In this document: positions 1 to 7,944 of the stretch, one piece after another
Position numbering within the stretch: position 1 is the first letter of the stretch
How the letters are laid out: every line of letters starts with the position of its first letter
Origin: Niastella yeongjuensis
GTDB lineage: Bacteria; Bacteroidota; Bacteroidia; Chitinophagales; Chitinophagaceae
Length of the DNA stretch: 64,000 nucleotides
Assembly (NCBI RefSeq): GCF_900110245.1
Contig: NZ_FOCZ01000009.1
Span: 186,001-250,000, forward strand
Direction: 5' to 3'
Made by a program: the position numbers and the translations under genes
Notes under the pieces: generated by a model
What the model was told of the DNA's origin: nothing
What the model saw: only the letters and a program-made list of their open reading frames with translations
Databases searched by the model: none

Positions 1-424
1 GGCCACTGGCTTTTGCTTTATCTGCAAGCCAGTCTGTCACCAATTGTAGTTCACCACCATCTAAATCAATTCCTTGAATTGGAGAATTACTTGCAAATTG
101 ATAGGGTGTTAATTCTGCATAATCCCTTGTAAGTGGGTCTACGGAAAGAAACCTCCCCGCCCTGTTATCATAAATCCTCATCCCATAATCCTGCTGCAAT
201 CCCAACCCCTTCACCTCATTATCATTCATCTTGCCATTAAATCCAAACTTATACGGCACACCACTATTCGGCAATGCTACACGGCTCATCATCCCAAACG
301 GATAATAATCCTGAGCTGTAACAATATCCGGCTCGTAGTAAGAAATCAAAGAGCTTGTGTCGCTTAAAGATACACCGAATTTGCGATCTGACACCGTAGC
401 GAGTACATTACCTAAATGGTTTGC
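1..424 (-). pseudogene. Detached Rhs C-terminal core and tip (orphan, runs off left edge)
   Basis: The minus strand reads an Rhs core end beginning NHLGNVLATVSDRKFGVS, continuing through PFGMMSRVALP, NDNEVKGLG and GRFLSVDP and ending IQGIDLDG, followed by the start of a variable tip that leaves the window. It is the same segment as found at about 12.8-13.2 kb in the full Rhs gene and is nearly identical over long stretches. Similarity stops abruptly around position 424, and an in-frame TAG lies two codons upstream of the NHLGN motif, so the reading frame has no 5' part. This fits an orphan Rhs tip of the kind left when a new toxin end displaces an old one. Whether the tip is silent or expressed from an internal ATG cannot be decided here. 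Confidence 0.85.
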
Positions 425-618
425 CTATTCAGCAGTTTTTGAGTTCTTAGTAGAAGTGAGATAGGACAAGGATTTTAGAAGATTATCACCTTTCGGCATG
501 CCCGAAACGAAAAACTATTTATTGATTAAGCTCAATTACCAATTGAAATAACTACACAATCTAGTTGTGATTCCCTTCCTCAGTTTTTTGAATTACTCTC
601 TCCTTCGCCTTAACCAAA

Positions 619-651
619 TAAAAAAGCTGCATCAAATTGACACAGCTTTGT
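619..651 (-). terminator. Rho-independent terminator of the toxin-antitoxin operon
   Basis: Read on the minus strand, a 7-bp stem (AAAGCTG at 643-649 pairing with CAGCTTT at 623-629) is followed by a T-rich run. It sits 10 bp beyond the stop of the ParE-like toxin gene, as expected for the end of that transcript. Confidence 0.7.
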
Positions 652-660
652 ATTTACAGT

Positions 661-942
661 TCAGTATTTCGGTTTTCTTTTTACATGCCTTACCGAGTTA
701 ATTATAACACTATTACCTTCTACTTCATAAACAACCAAGTAAGGGAAACGGTTAATTCTTATTCTTCTAAACTGAGTATTAATCGGAGGATAACGTAAAG
801 GGTGTTCGCTGATCTTCAAATAGCCACTTTCCAATTCTTCAATAAACTCAAACCCTAATCCTTTCTTTCGATTTTCATACCAGTCAAAAGCTTCTTGTAA
901 ATCCCAAATAGCTTCTGACTGTAATACTATCTCATAACTCAT
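661..942 (-). CDS. RelE/ParE-family toxin of a type II toxin-antitoxin system
   Basis: This 93-aa basic protein has the family layout: an N-terminal helix pair (EAIWDLQEAFDWYENRKKGLG), a central FIEELESGYLKISEHP segment, and a C-terminal strand with FRRIRINRFPYLVVYEVEG followed by a basic RHVKRKP tail. Family members inhibit gyrase (ParE) or cleave mRNA on the ribosome (RelE). The ParE-like spacing and the Pro-Tyr-Leu-Val-Val-Tyr strand favour ParE/RelE superfamily membership, but the target is not determined by sequence. Its start overlaps the antitoxin stop by 4 bp (ATGA), which indicates translational coupling. It is the last gene of the recombinase operon and is followed by a terminator. 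Confidence 0.9.
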   Translation of the reverse strand: MSYEIVLQSEAIWDLQEAFDWYENRKKGLGFEFIEELESGYLKISEHPLRYPPINTQFRRIRINRFPYLVVYEVEGNSVIINSVRHVKRKPKY

Positions 943-1205
943 TCCGGCTTCTTTTTACCAGTAATCATATCCTTGGCTTCTTTCCAATTATAGGTTTTAC
1001 TTTCACCGCTTAAACGTTTAGCTCTTCGTTCCTCAAAAAGCTTTATTTCTTCTTCACTGAACTCATATTCGAAATCATCCTCCTCGTTATATTCTTTTGC
1101 CACTGCGTACATCAGTTTTAATAACTTCTCATCCCCTTTATCTATGTACTGATGTAGTTTCTGACGAATATTAGCTGGTGTCATAAATACATTGATTTTC
1201 AACAA
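939..1205 (-). CDS. Cognate antitoxin of the ParE-like toxin
   Basis: An 88-aa acidic protein with a glutamate-rich middle and the C-terminal motif ERRAKRLSGESKTYNWKEAK, which is typical of addiction-module antitoxins paired with ParE/RelE toxins in Bacteroidota. In such proteins the C-terminal part wraps the toxin and the N-terminal part usually mediates dimerisation or DNA binding. The gene precedes the toxin and overlaps it by 4 bp. It starts only 19 bp after the stop of the upstream tyrosine recombinase, so the module appears to be cotranscribed with the recombinases. No canonical ribbon-helix-helix or HTH is obvious. Confidence 0.8.
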   Translation of the reverse strand: MLKINVFMTPANIRQKLHQYIDKGDEKLLKLMYAVAKEYNEEDDFEYEFSEEEIKLFEERRAKRLSGESKTYNWKEAKDMITGKKKPE

Positions 1206-1224
1206 ATTTAATGAATTTTAGTTA

Positions 1225-2112
1225 TTATCCAAATGGGTGATGTTTGCTCAATTCGTCCTGCAAAGTTTCCATTTCCTGCATTGCATAGACTTCTGTGCTA
1301 CTGATATACCTATGACCTGCCATATACTGAACCTGCCGCTTATTATGCTGTTTAACCCAGTTTATGAATACAGAACCCCGAATATGCAGGGCATTGGTTA
1401 ATGCCGGATTAATGCCCTGTAGCTCCTGTTGCAGCCGAGTAACTATGTTAGAAAGGCTACCGGGAAATAGTTCCTCCCCTTTGGGCTTTAACTGGGGTCT
1501 GGTATCCTGTAGATACTCATGGATGGGCAGAATCTGCGCTGATTGCAGCAATAGGCTTCTACTGGCACTCCTTCCAGTGGATGGGATATATATCGTTCCT
1601 GCATCTACTGAAACATCCTTCACCTCCATCTTCTGAAGCTCCCCACTGTGTATCCCCTGAAACACCATTAAACCCACTATTACGACGTTTCTTTGGTGGA
1701 CAAGGTCTGTGTTATGCTGGTGCTGGGAAGCCTTCTTTAATAGCCTATAGTGATCGTATAGGGCCTGTAGTTCCTCCGGGCTCAAAGGATTCTCAATAAC
1801 CCGTTTCACGGTCCCCTTTACCCGTAGCTGTTTTACAGGGTTATTTTTTACGTCGCCCTGTTTTTTCAGGTAGTCGAAATAATAGGTAATGCTAGCCAGC
1901 CGTAGATTAATGGTTGCCGGGTTTACATTCTTTTGCTTCTCATACTGAATATAGGTGAGCAGGTCATTATATCCTACACTGGCAGGATCGAGATGACTTT
2001 CCTTTTCCAGCCACTGGGTGAACAGCTTCACATTGTAACTATGGCTGGTAATAGTTGTGGCACTCAGTTTCGTCGTCTGCAAATACCGTTCAAACTCATC
2101 CATCTGGTTCAT
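1225..2112 (-). CDS. Tyrosine recombinase with degenerate active site
   Basis: This 295-aa protein has an N-terminal SAM-like core-binding domain (about residues 1-95) and a C-terminal tyrosine-recombinase domain (about 108-285). The nucleophile region (GH at 266-267, Tyr276 in STEVYA) is kept. The first catalytic Arg is replaced: the usual GLRxxE box reads GIHSGE with His155. The HxLRH box reads ALHIRGS, with Arg245 present but the flanking His pattern lost. The beta-hairpin Lys is not evident. It may therefore need the neighbouring intact recombinase for catalysis, or act only structurally. It overlaps that gene by 17 bp, implying coupled synthesis of a pair. Confidence 0.85.
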   Translation of the reverse strand: MNQMDEFERYLQTTKLSATTITSHSYNVKLFTQWLEKESHLDPASVGYNDLLTYIQYEKQKNVNPATINLRLASITYYFDYLKKQGDVKNNPVKQLRVKGTVKRVIENPLSPEELQALYDHYRLLKKASQHQHNTDLVHQRNVVIVGLMVFQGIHSGELQKMEVKDVSVDAGTIYIPSTGRSASRSLLLQSAQILPIHEYLQDTRPQLKPKGEELFPGSLSNIVTRLQQELQGINPALTNALHIRGSVFINWVKQHNKRQVQYMAGHRYISSTEVYAMQEMETLQDELSKHHPFG

Positions 2113-3067
2113 GGTTTAAGTTGTTTGTTAAATGGGTGTATATCTGGGTGCTATCAAGGGAGCTATGGCCCAGAAACCGGGATATTTCTTCTATGGGCAT
2201 GCCACTCTGCAGTAAATGGGTGGCTATGCTATGCCTGAGATCATGTAAGCCGAACTGTTTTTCAATACCAGCCTTTTCTTTCAGGTGAGTAAGGCGTTTA
2301 TAAAAAACAGTCATTCTACCACCATGCTGGGAAATAAAAAAGGCTCCGTCATCTGGAACCTGCTTTCTTTTTGCATACTTATTGTTGTAATCTCGCGCGT
2401 AATGTTCATATAGAAACCACTCCCGCCCTTCTGTTATGTAACTGCGTATATCATCGGCGTGTTTAGTGGCAATAGGTACATACCGCTGTTTCCCTCCTTT
2501 ACCCCTTCTTACAAATACCAGCTTCTTATTCAGGTCAATATCATCCAGATTGAGCGCTGTACCTTCCATTTTTCTTAAGCCACAGCCGTAAAATATGGCG
2601 ATGATAGCCCTGTCTCTCTGTCCCAATGCAATGCTCTTATTTCTATGGGGTAGAAAAGTAGCATCGTATAACTGTTTTATTTCCTGAATAGAAAGGACAG
2701 TAGGCAGCTTTATATCATCTTCAGCCCGCTCTACTGTATAGTCGAGTGCAAACTTACCTGTGGTGTTCAAATACCCGGTAAAGCTATTAACGGAATTAAT
2801 AATAGCATTTATTGCGCTACTGCTTAATGCGCCCTCCCGCATGGTATTACTTCTGTGTTTCACATGCCCGATAAACTGGTTGATGTGAAGATTATCGATC
2901 AGGGAAATATGATGGATATGTCTACTTTCCAGAAAATGTAATAATTCCCGTACATGTACAGGCCAGTTTTTGATAGCAGATTCAGAATATCCGATTATTT
3001 GTAACCATTGTTCATAAGATTGTAACCAGTACAGGTAATGGGCTGATTGAAGCGGTAATCCTTTCAT
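2096..3067 (-). CDS. Tyrosine recombinase/integrase with complete active site
   Basis: A 323-aa XerC/XerD-like integrase that cuts and rejoins DNA through a 3'-phosphotyrosine. The N-terminal SAM-like domain spans about residues 10-110. The catalytic domain (about 120-315) has every expected residue: Arg165 in CGLRKMEG, Lys190 in the RRGKGGKQR hairpin, His275 and Arg278 in HDLRH, His301 in LGH and Tyr310 in STQIYTH. Its start lies 27 bp downstream of the small companion gene, and its 3' end overlaps the degenerate recombinase. A recombinase pair with a companion ORF, resolvase and RadC nearby suggests the integration module of a mobile element. Confidence 0.93.
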   Translation of the reverse strand: MKGLPLQSAHYLYWLQSYEQWLQIIGYSESAIKNWPVHVRELLHFLESRHIHHISLIDNLHINQFIGHVKHRSNTMREGALSSSAINAIINSVNSFTGYLNTTGKFALDYTVERAEDDIKLPTVLSIQEIKQLYDATFLPHRNKSIALGQRDRAIIAIFYGCGLRKMEGTALNLDDIDLNKKLVFVRRGKGGKQRYVPIATKHADDIRSYITEGREWFLYEHYARDYNNKYAKRKQVPDDGAFFISQHGGRMTVFYKRLTHLKEKAGIEKQFGLHDLRHSIATHLLQSGMPIEEISRFLGHSSLDSTQIYTHLTNNLNHEPDG

Positions 3068-3094
3068 AAAGCTGAATTAATGATAAATAAAAGC

Positions 3095-3496
3095 CTACTG
3101 TATTTTCACCACCTTTGTTCTGAATCGACCATACCACTTCCGATACCAATATTTATAATATCTTTTTCGCCACCTAGCGTGCAGATTAACAAGTTTAGGA
3201 GGTCCATTCTTTGGCCATAATGCTGCGATGTTATCCAACTCGTCGAATAATTGTTCAATTTCTCCGTCAGTGTATTGCTCCAAACCGTACCCGCAGCTCA
3301 TGAAATAATCTTTCGCTGCTATCTTCTGTTCGGAACCTGTGGCGTAGGATTCATGAGCAAGGTCCACCATAAATTGATACAACACCTTTCGGGGATTCAC
3401 CTGAAGTAACCGGCATATCAGTAAAAACTGCATTGGCAACATAAAATCAAATTGTTGTTGCCGGGCAAAGGGATTGTCTCTTTTGTTTTTGTTCAT
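3095..3496 (-). CDS. Small companion protein of the recombinase pair, function unknown
   Basis: A 133-aa protein that I cannot assign to a family. It starts with a short basic stretch, has a hydrophobic helix region (MLPMQFLLICRLL, about residues 19-31), an acidic middle and a strongly basic, aromatic C-terminus rich in Arg, Lys, Trp and Tyr (RWRKRYYKYWYRKWYGR). The tail suggests nucleic-acid contact, but this is inference. It is the first gene of the operon with the two tyrosine recombinases and the toxin-antitoxin pair. It might be a directionality or accessory factor for them. Confidence 0.6.
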   Translation of the reverse strand: MNKNKRDNPFARQQQFDFMLPMQFLLICRLLQVNPRKVLYQFMVDLAHESYATGSEQKIAAKDYFMSCGYGLEQYTDGEIEQLFDELDNIAALWPKNGPPKLVNLHARWRKRYYKYWYRKWYGRFRTKVVKIQ

Positions 3497-4131
3497 ATTT
3501 GATTGTTTAATTAATAAATGTTACAGCATATGACAATAGAATGATGAAATGTTACAATTGCCTGTAATTTTGCTGCTCATTCATCATTCTATTGGCATTG
3601 CTGAAGCCAACGTGTTACTGTAGATGGGAATTGTTCAATAGCCCATCACGGCGGCAGATTGCACCCTGCACTTTTAATGAAGTTGATCAGGGCAACGATG
3701 ATGGTGGCTATAAACAACGGTTGAGAAGCGTTACTGCTGGCGCTGCACCGCTGCATACCACCTGCGGATAATGGGGCTGGAAGTATAGCTGTGTGGAAGC
3801 CCTGTGTAGTGGAAGCTATACGGAAGCACCATTTAACCGCTGTAAGTCCTTGTTAAACGCCTGTAGCCGCCCCAATAGCTTTGTGTGGTGGCATGGGTGG
3901 CGGAAGGCTCACTTATTGAATAAGTCCGCAGTGGTCGCCGGTGCAGCATAACAAGAAGGTGGAGCCCCGCCAGATGCCATAGTCTGGCATTGTGTGCAGG
4001 CATGGCAGATGGAATGCGGGGCGGAGTGGTGCAAAGCGAAGGGTGGAAAAATGGTGACAGTTTTGAATGGCGTTGTGCGGGGCAAAACTGGCGGCATTTT
4101 TACTTCAGGGGCGCTTTGACGCCACACCTAT
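3497..4131. other. Hairpin-rich non-coding segment between recombinases and resolvase
   Basis: No convincing gene is seen in these 635 bp. The first 100 bp are AT-rich and hold a 15-bp inverted repeat (3534-3548 with 3580-3594) and a 10-bp direct repeat AAATGTTACA (3516-3525 and 3547-3556). The remainder is G-rich with an 8-bp inverted repeat GTATAGCT/AGCTATAC (3783-3790, 3814-3821) and a GCCCCGC/GCGGGGC pair (3964-3970, 4016-4022) enclosing a small hairpin ATGCCA/TGGCAT (3974-3990). Possible roles are attachment site, transfer origin or structured RNA; none is proven. Confidence 0.5.
3534..3594. repeat. 15-bp perfect inverted repeat upstream of the recombinase operon
   Basis: CAATAGAATGATGAA at 3534-3548 is matched by its reverse complement at 3580-3594, with a 31-bp spacer. 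It lies 38 bp upstream of the first gene of the recombinase operon, so it could be a recombinase-binding core, an operator or a promoter-proximal hairpin. Confidence 0.75.
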
Positions 4132-4830
4132 TTACCGGATTGAAGCCGGGTCTTGCAATGCTGGTGATGGTTTAACCCGGTACTTGGCTTTTATTCCTAA
4201 CCTCGACAGTAAATTATAGACGCTTGTTCTATGCCATCTGCCACCTGTTCTAAATGTTGGTATTTCCAGCCTGTTTAACTCACTGGCTATTCTTCTTGTA
4301 CTGCGAATTCCTTCCGCGTTGATTTTTAAAATAGTGGGTTGAAGTTTCTTTGCAAATACATTTGCCGCTTCTTTATTCTTTTCAGCAAGGGCAATACCAT
4401 TCCTGCCTAATAATACACCTCTTTTCTTTGCTGCCTGTAAAGCTAATTTTGTATTCTCACTTATTGTGCGGCGTTGTTCTTCAGCTACTGCTGCCAGAAT
4501 ATGAATAGTAAAACGGTTTGCATGGGGATTGTCTGCAACAATAATATCAACAGGCAGTTTAATATTATGTGCGATTTCTTCAACATCACGACCTAAACGG
4601 TCAAGCCGGGCTACAATTAAAGCCGCGTTGTGCTTCTGACAAAGTGTAAAAGCATTTTCTAAATATATCCTCCTTTTACGCGTTGACTTTACTTCCCGAA
4701 TCTCCATCAGCAGTTGAAATCCATTTGATTCGCAGTAATGCCTAACAGAATGTTTCTGAGATTCAAGCCCTAATCCACTTCTCCCTTGCTTTTCGGTCGA
4801 AATACGGTAGTACGCAATTACTAATTTCAT
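4132..4830 (-). CDS. Serine recombinase (resolvase/invertase family)
   Basis: A 232-aa site-specific recombinase that makes concerted double-strand breaks through a serine nucleophile. The catalytic domain occupies about residues 1-140: YYRIST supplies Arg9 and Ser11, and VARLDRLGRD supplies Arg75 and Arg78. A helix with AAVAEEQRRTISENTK follows, corresponding to the long E helix. The C-terminal region (about 165-220) has the shape of a Hin-like HTH, with STRRIASELNRLEIPT and a GGRWHRTSVYNLL segment. The length fits small resolvases rather than large integrases. It likely resolves or inverts DNA within the mobile element, but its site is not identifiable here. Confidence 0.92.
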   Translation of the reverse strand: MKLVIAYYRISTEKQGRSGLGLESQKHSVRHYCESNGFQLLMEIREVKSTRKRRIYLENAFTLCQKHNAALIVARLDRLGRDVEEIAHNIKLPVDIIVADNPHANRFTIHILAAVAEEQRRTISENTKLALQAAKKRGVLLGRNGIALAEKNKEAANVFAKKLQPTILKINAEGIRSTRRIASELNRLEIPTFRTGGRWHRTSVYNLLSRLGIKAKYRVKPSPALQDPASIR

Positions 4831-4843
4831 GTGATGAGTTAAA

Positions 4844-5041
4844 TTATTCTTCCAGAATTTCGTTATCAGGCAATCCAGTTACCTTCCGGATAACCTTTAG
4901 AGCTGCTGCTTTAGTAAGGTTATCGCTTTTCCTTTGAATGTACCGGGCAATGGTAAATTCAGTACAGCCCAGTGCATCCATTAATCGCCGTCTGGTTTGG
5001 GGTGTATTAATGGTCTTCAACACCTCTTGCTTTAGTTTCAT
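4844..5041 (-). CDS. Small helix-turn-helix protein
   Basis: A 65-aa protein starting MKLKQEVLKTIN. The segment RRRLMDALGCTEFTIARYIQ has the pattern of a helix-turn-helix, followed by LTKAAALKVIRKVTG, as in small Cro/phage-type regulators of Bacteroidota mobile elements. The frame stays open upstream, but the upstream part is unlike a coding sequence and would overlap radC, so the internal ATG was chosen. The gene lies 13 bp ahead of the resolvase and may regulate it or the element's own replication genes. Confidence 0.7.
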   Translation of the reverse strand: MKLKQEVLKTINTPQTRRRLMDALGCTEFTIARYIQRKSDNLTKAAALKVIRKVTGLPDNEILEE

Positions 5042-5087
5042 AATTTGATTGAATTTTGTGTGAACAGTAAATAGAATCCCTACTGAA

Positions 5088-5549
5088 TCACATAAGCCCC
5101 ATGTCAGCAAATGAATAATAGAAATCTCTGGTGACAATAATGTGATCATGAACAGAAATATCCAGCAGTTGACCGGCGTCTTTAACTTTCTTGGTTAAAT
5201 TTTTGTCCACTATACTTGGATTCGGATCGCCGGAAGGATGGTTATGAGCAACTATGATTGTATTGGCGTTGGCTTTAAGGGCTGCCATAAATATTAATTT
5301 GGGGTCTGCTACTGTGCCTGTCATCCCTCCAGTTGATAATTCATATATTCCTAATACGCGATTCTTGCAATTCATAAGTATGACCTTGAATTGTTCCTGT
5401 AATTCAAGTTTTTCCTCATCCCATGTTGATATAAGAAACTTATACGTTTCTACTGAATTGCTTAATTGAACCCTGTCAGATGGCTTTACTTTTGTCTTAT
5501 ACACAAGGCGAACTTCAGTCGCTGTAAGTTGTGGTAGCTGCTTTTCCAT
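5088..5549 (-). CDS. radC: RadC-like JAMM-domain protein
   Basis: A 153-aa protein consisting mainly of the C-terminal JAMM metalloprotease-fold domain of RadC. The zinc motif is intact: Glu52 in LQEQFKV, then AHNHPSGDPNPSIVD with His102, His104, Ser106 and Asp115. The N-terminal helix-hairpin-helix region of chromosomal RadC is missing, which is usual for RadC copies on plasmids and integrative elements, where the biochemical role is still unclear. The ATG at 5549 was preferred over an upstream one because the extension would cover a terminator hairpin and contains non-protein-like sequence. Confidence 0.85.
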   Translation of the reverse strand: MEKQLPQLTATEVRLVYKTKVKPSDRVQLSNSVETYKFLISTWDEEKLELQEQFKVILMNCKNRVLGIYELSTGGMTGTVADPKLIFMAALKANANTIIVAHNHPSGDPNPSIVDKNLTKKVKDAGQLLDISVHDHIIVTRDFYYSFADMGLM

Positions 5550-5589
5550 AATAAAGGCAATAAGATTGATTTGGTGTTTAGAAATAAAA

Positions 5590-5620
5590 AATAAGCCCGC
5601 CGGGTGGAAACCCAGCGGGG
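5590..5620 (-). terminator. Rho-independent terminator downstream of the primase-like gene
   Basis: CCCGC (5596-5600) and GGGT (5602-5605) pair with ACCC (5610-5613) and GCGGG (5615-5619) around a GGAA loop, with one internal mismatch. On the minus strand the stem is followed by a TTATTTTTTATTT-like tract. It separates the gene ending at 5737 from radC. Confidence 0.75.
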
Positions 5621-5647
5621 GAATGGCACATGAAAAACTCCCACCAC

Positions 5648-5669
5648 GTAATGAGTGAAACTCACTCAT
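5648..5669. repeat. Short inverted repeat AATGAGTG/CACTCATT
   Basis: A perfect 8-bp inverted repeat with a short AAACT spacer lies between the terminator hairpin and the end of the upstream gene. It could be a protein-binding operator for the radC-side transcript or an extra mRNA hairpin. Confidence 0.45.
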
Positions 5670-5736
5670 TATCCCAGTCTACATTTTTTAATATGATTAT
5701 CCGATGGCATAAAGTAGATGTACCCTTTCCGGTGGT

Positions 5737-7328
5737 TTATTGGCTCGCTGAGTCCTTCTTCTTATCTGGCTTGGGTTTGGTTGAGCCAGTGGTGGTTTGG
5801 CTCATGGGTGGCTCCCCAGTTTGCAGGCGTATTAATACTTCATTTAATACATTAGTTACTGACTTCTGTAGCTGCTGATATTCTTCGTAGCTGGCAATTT
5901 CGTAAATATAGCCCTGATGCTTGTCCTTCTCCTGCAATTTAATATATCCGTTCTGAAGTAATTCATGGTTGTACCGCCGTACAGTAGTACCGGGTAGTCT
6001 TAAATGAGTGCGAACATCTTTATTAGTAAAGGTGGTTTGTTCCAGCCTCTGTAATAGGGCTTTAAGCTGTTCTAAATACCCCCTGCAACCTCCGGTTAAT
6101 TCATCACTCTTACGTAATAGAATTTCACTTAGTAACTTATTAGCTTCCTTTATATCCTCAATGGTGGTTTCAATATAAAGTGTGCCAGTACGCTCATCTG
6201 TTTTCAACCCCCTTTGTAACTGATGGTAAAAGGTGATCGCTTCAATATATGCCAGATAGTGGGCATTGGTTCTTCTCGGTTTAAATACACAGGGTGGCAG
6301 TTGTAATAGTTCTGCATATGGATTCCTCACAGAAACAGGCACTAATACCCGTTGCACATTCTGAAGGAGCTGCTTACCCTTGCCTGCTCTTTGAAATCAA
6401 CCTTTCCAGCACTCTTCAGTCGTTGATAATGCATGATCTTTTCGTCCTGCTCGCTACTTTCATCCAAATGCAATAGAAAGCTCCTGTTACTGTTATCCTC
6501 ATATACCGATTCTTTTGTAGTGCAACCACCTACACAAATTGGACCCTCCACCCGTAAATGAACTGTTTGTGCTTCGCCTGTTTGATTTTTATAAACAACC
6601 GTTTTGGTGATTACCTTTTTGCTTTGCAGTTCACGTAACGGGTAAAGTACCTCACCTGCTCCATCGAGATCTTCTATCAAAATGAGCTTATGGGAAAGTT
6701 CCTGCTTGCCGAAATAATACAAGGCATTTTCTGACAGGCTGGTGATCTGAATTACATCCTCCGGTGGTATAAGTTCACCCACACCTGACTGTAAATGTGT
6801 CTTACCGGTACCACTACTGCCCAAACTGATTACATGCAATGGTTCTTCTCGTTTCCTGCTGGTAAATACCAGATACATCAGAATACGGTTGTTTTCTTCC
6901 CCTACCACCCCACTTTGCCCAATCAGTTCATTGGTTCGTTGTAACAGATCAGGCTGTTTCAGGAACGCCTCAGCCTCTTTCTTTTCAGGCTCAGTAAGCT
7001 GCTTTACTTGTTCCTTCTCTTTCGTCAGCTGCTTTAACTGCTCCAACCGGTATGCTTCTAACAGGTTTATCAGGGTGGCAAAAGCTGAAGAAATATAACT
7101 GGTACCCAGTGCAAACCGTTCAGCGCAGCGCCTTACCAGCTTGTCAAGGCTGTCGTTATTGTACAGATCGAGATTATGCCGTACAGCCTGTTGTTTGTGT
7201 TCTACTTTCAGAGTAACACGCATGCGCTCCAATCCCTCAATTTTAAGCCCTCCCAGAAGCCCAAAATTCAATTCCTGATACTGCCAAGTGATATACGCCG
7301 GGTTGGTCGTATCGAGGTTTGTAGCCAT
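5737..7328 (-). pseudogene. P-loop ATPase, primase/helicase-like, split by a frameshift
   Basis: Two abutting frames (7328 to 6342, 328 aa; 6357 to 5737, 206 aa) form one gene. The first has a Walker A GSSGTGKTHL (about 170-179), a Walker B LILIED (215-220) and a possible sensor region NQTGEAQ. Its last residues after KEQA are out of frame. A -1 shift in GCAAGGG near 6377-6389 gives KGKQLLQNVQRVLVPV and runs straight into the second part, which ends in a winged-helix-like TTFTNKDVRTHLRLPGTTVRR segment and a Lys-rich tail. This architecture resembles DNA primase/helicase-like ATPases of Bacteroidota mobile elements. No slippery heptamer is apparent, so a disabling mutation or a sequencing error is more likely than programmed shifting. 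Confidence 0.75.
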
Positions 7329-7337
7329 AAGTCAATT

Positions 7338-7571
7338 TTAGAAAGTGGCGGTAATTTCAAATAAATAATGATGGTAGGGTTTATTAAAGATCAGGTACAG
7401 CAGCTCATCCTGTGGATTGGAGCTTACTTCTTCCACCCTTAACAACAATCCCGGCTTAAATAAATCTGCCCCTTCCCTGCTTCTTACAAGGAAAGGACAG
7501 AACAATCTTTTTATTACCCCGGATGAATTAATTAACAGAATGCTGCCGGAATCACAGTATTTAATATCCAT
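7338..7571 (-). CDS. Small hypothetical protein of the mobile element
   Basis: A 77-aa protein starting MDIKYCDSGSIL. It is mostly beta-strand in character, with a central basic stretch VIKRLFCPFLVRSREG and an aromatic C-terminus NKPYHHYLFEITATF. I do not recognise a family. The frame is open further upstream but would overlap the preceding gene by more than 100 bp, so the internal ATG downstream of that gene's stop was chosen. It lies 9 bp ahead of the ATPase gene and is probably cotranscribed with it. Confidence 0.55.
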   Translation of the reverse strand: MDIKYCDSGSILLINSSGVIKRLFCPFLVRSREGADLFKPGLLLRVEEVSSNPQDELLYLIFNKPYHHYLFEITATF

Positions 7572-7602
7572 AATAGAAAAAGGGATTAAAGCCTGATAAA
7601 GC

Positions 7603-7944
7603 CTACCCTGCCACAGTAGCAGGCTTATTTGTAGCCTGTGGTTGGTTTTCATCAGGCACGTAAGTGTAAGTATGGGAGAGCAACATCGTTTCTCCCGTTT
7701 TCTCAACTGTATACTCGTATGCCTCGCACTCTACCCGCTGAATACTTCCGGGAAGCTGCTTGCCAACAAGTGTTTTTGCGACTTCTTCAGTAAACACCGA
7801 GGAAATAGAACAACGTTTAGCTGAGGCATAGAATTTACCTGTGGTGGAGGATTGAATAAACTCAATATCACCAGTAAGTTCCAGAGAAATAAAAGACTCG
7901 CCTGTTTTATTCTGACGAATAAAATAATTGGAAATAGTAACCAT
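7603..7944 (-). CDS. Hypothetical protein of the mobile element
   Basis: A 113-aa protein with alternating hydrophobic strands (ISNYFIRQNKTGESFISLELTGDIEFIQS). It also has a segment TGKFYASAKRCSISSVFTEEVAKTLVGKQLPGSIQRVEC, followed by YEYTVEKTGETMLLSHTYTYVPDE and a Pro/Ala-rich tail. The strand-rich layout and its place in front of a primase-like ATPase would be compatible with an OB-fold or single-strand DNA-binding role, but there is no diagnostic motif. It is the first gene of the minus-strand set leading to the ATPase. Confidence 0.6.
   Translation of the reverse strand: MVTISNYFIRQNKTGESFISLELTGDIEFIQSSTTGKFYASAKRCSISSVFTEEVAKTLVGKQLPGSIQRVECEAYEYTVEKTGETMLLSHTYTYVPDENQPQATNKPATVAG

Noticed and set aside
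3909-4175. Two opposed short frames in the G-rich gap (72 aa minus, 61 aa plus)
   Set aside because: Low-complexity composition, no family likeness, and overlapping the resolvase end; better explained by structured non-coding DNA.
5550-5669. N-terminal extension of the RadC-like protein
   Set aside because: The extension translates a terminator hairpin and a second inverted repeat; the internal ATG gives the usual family start.
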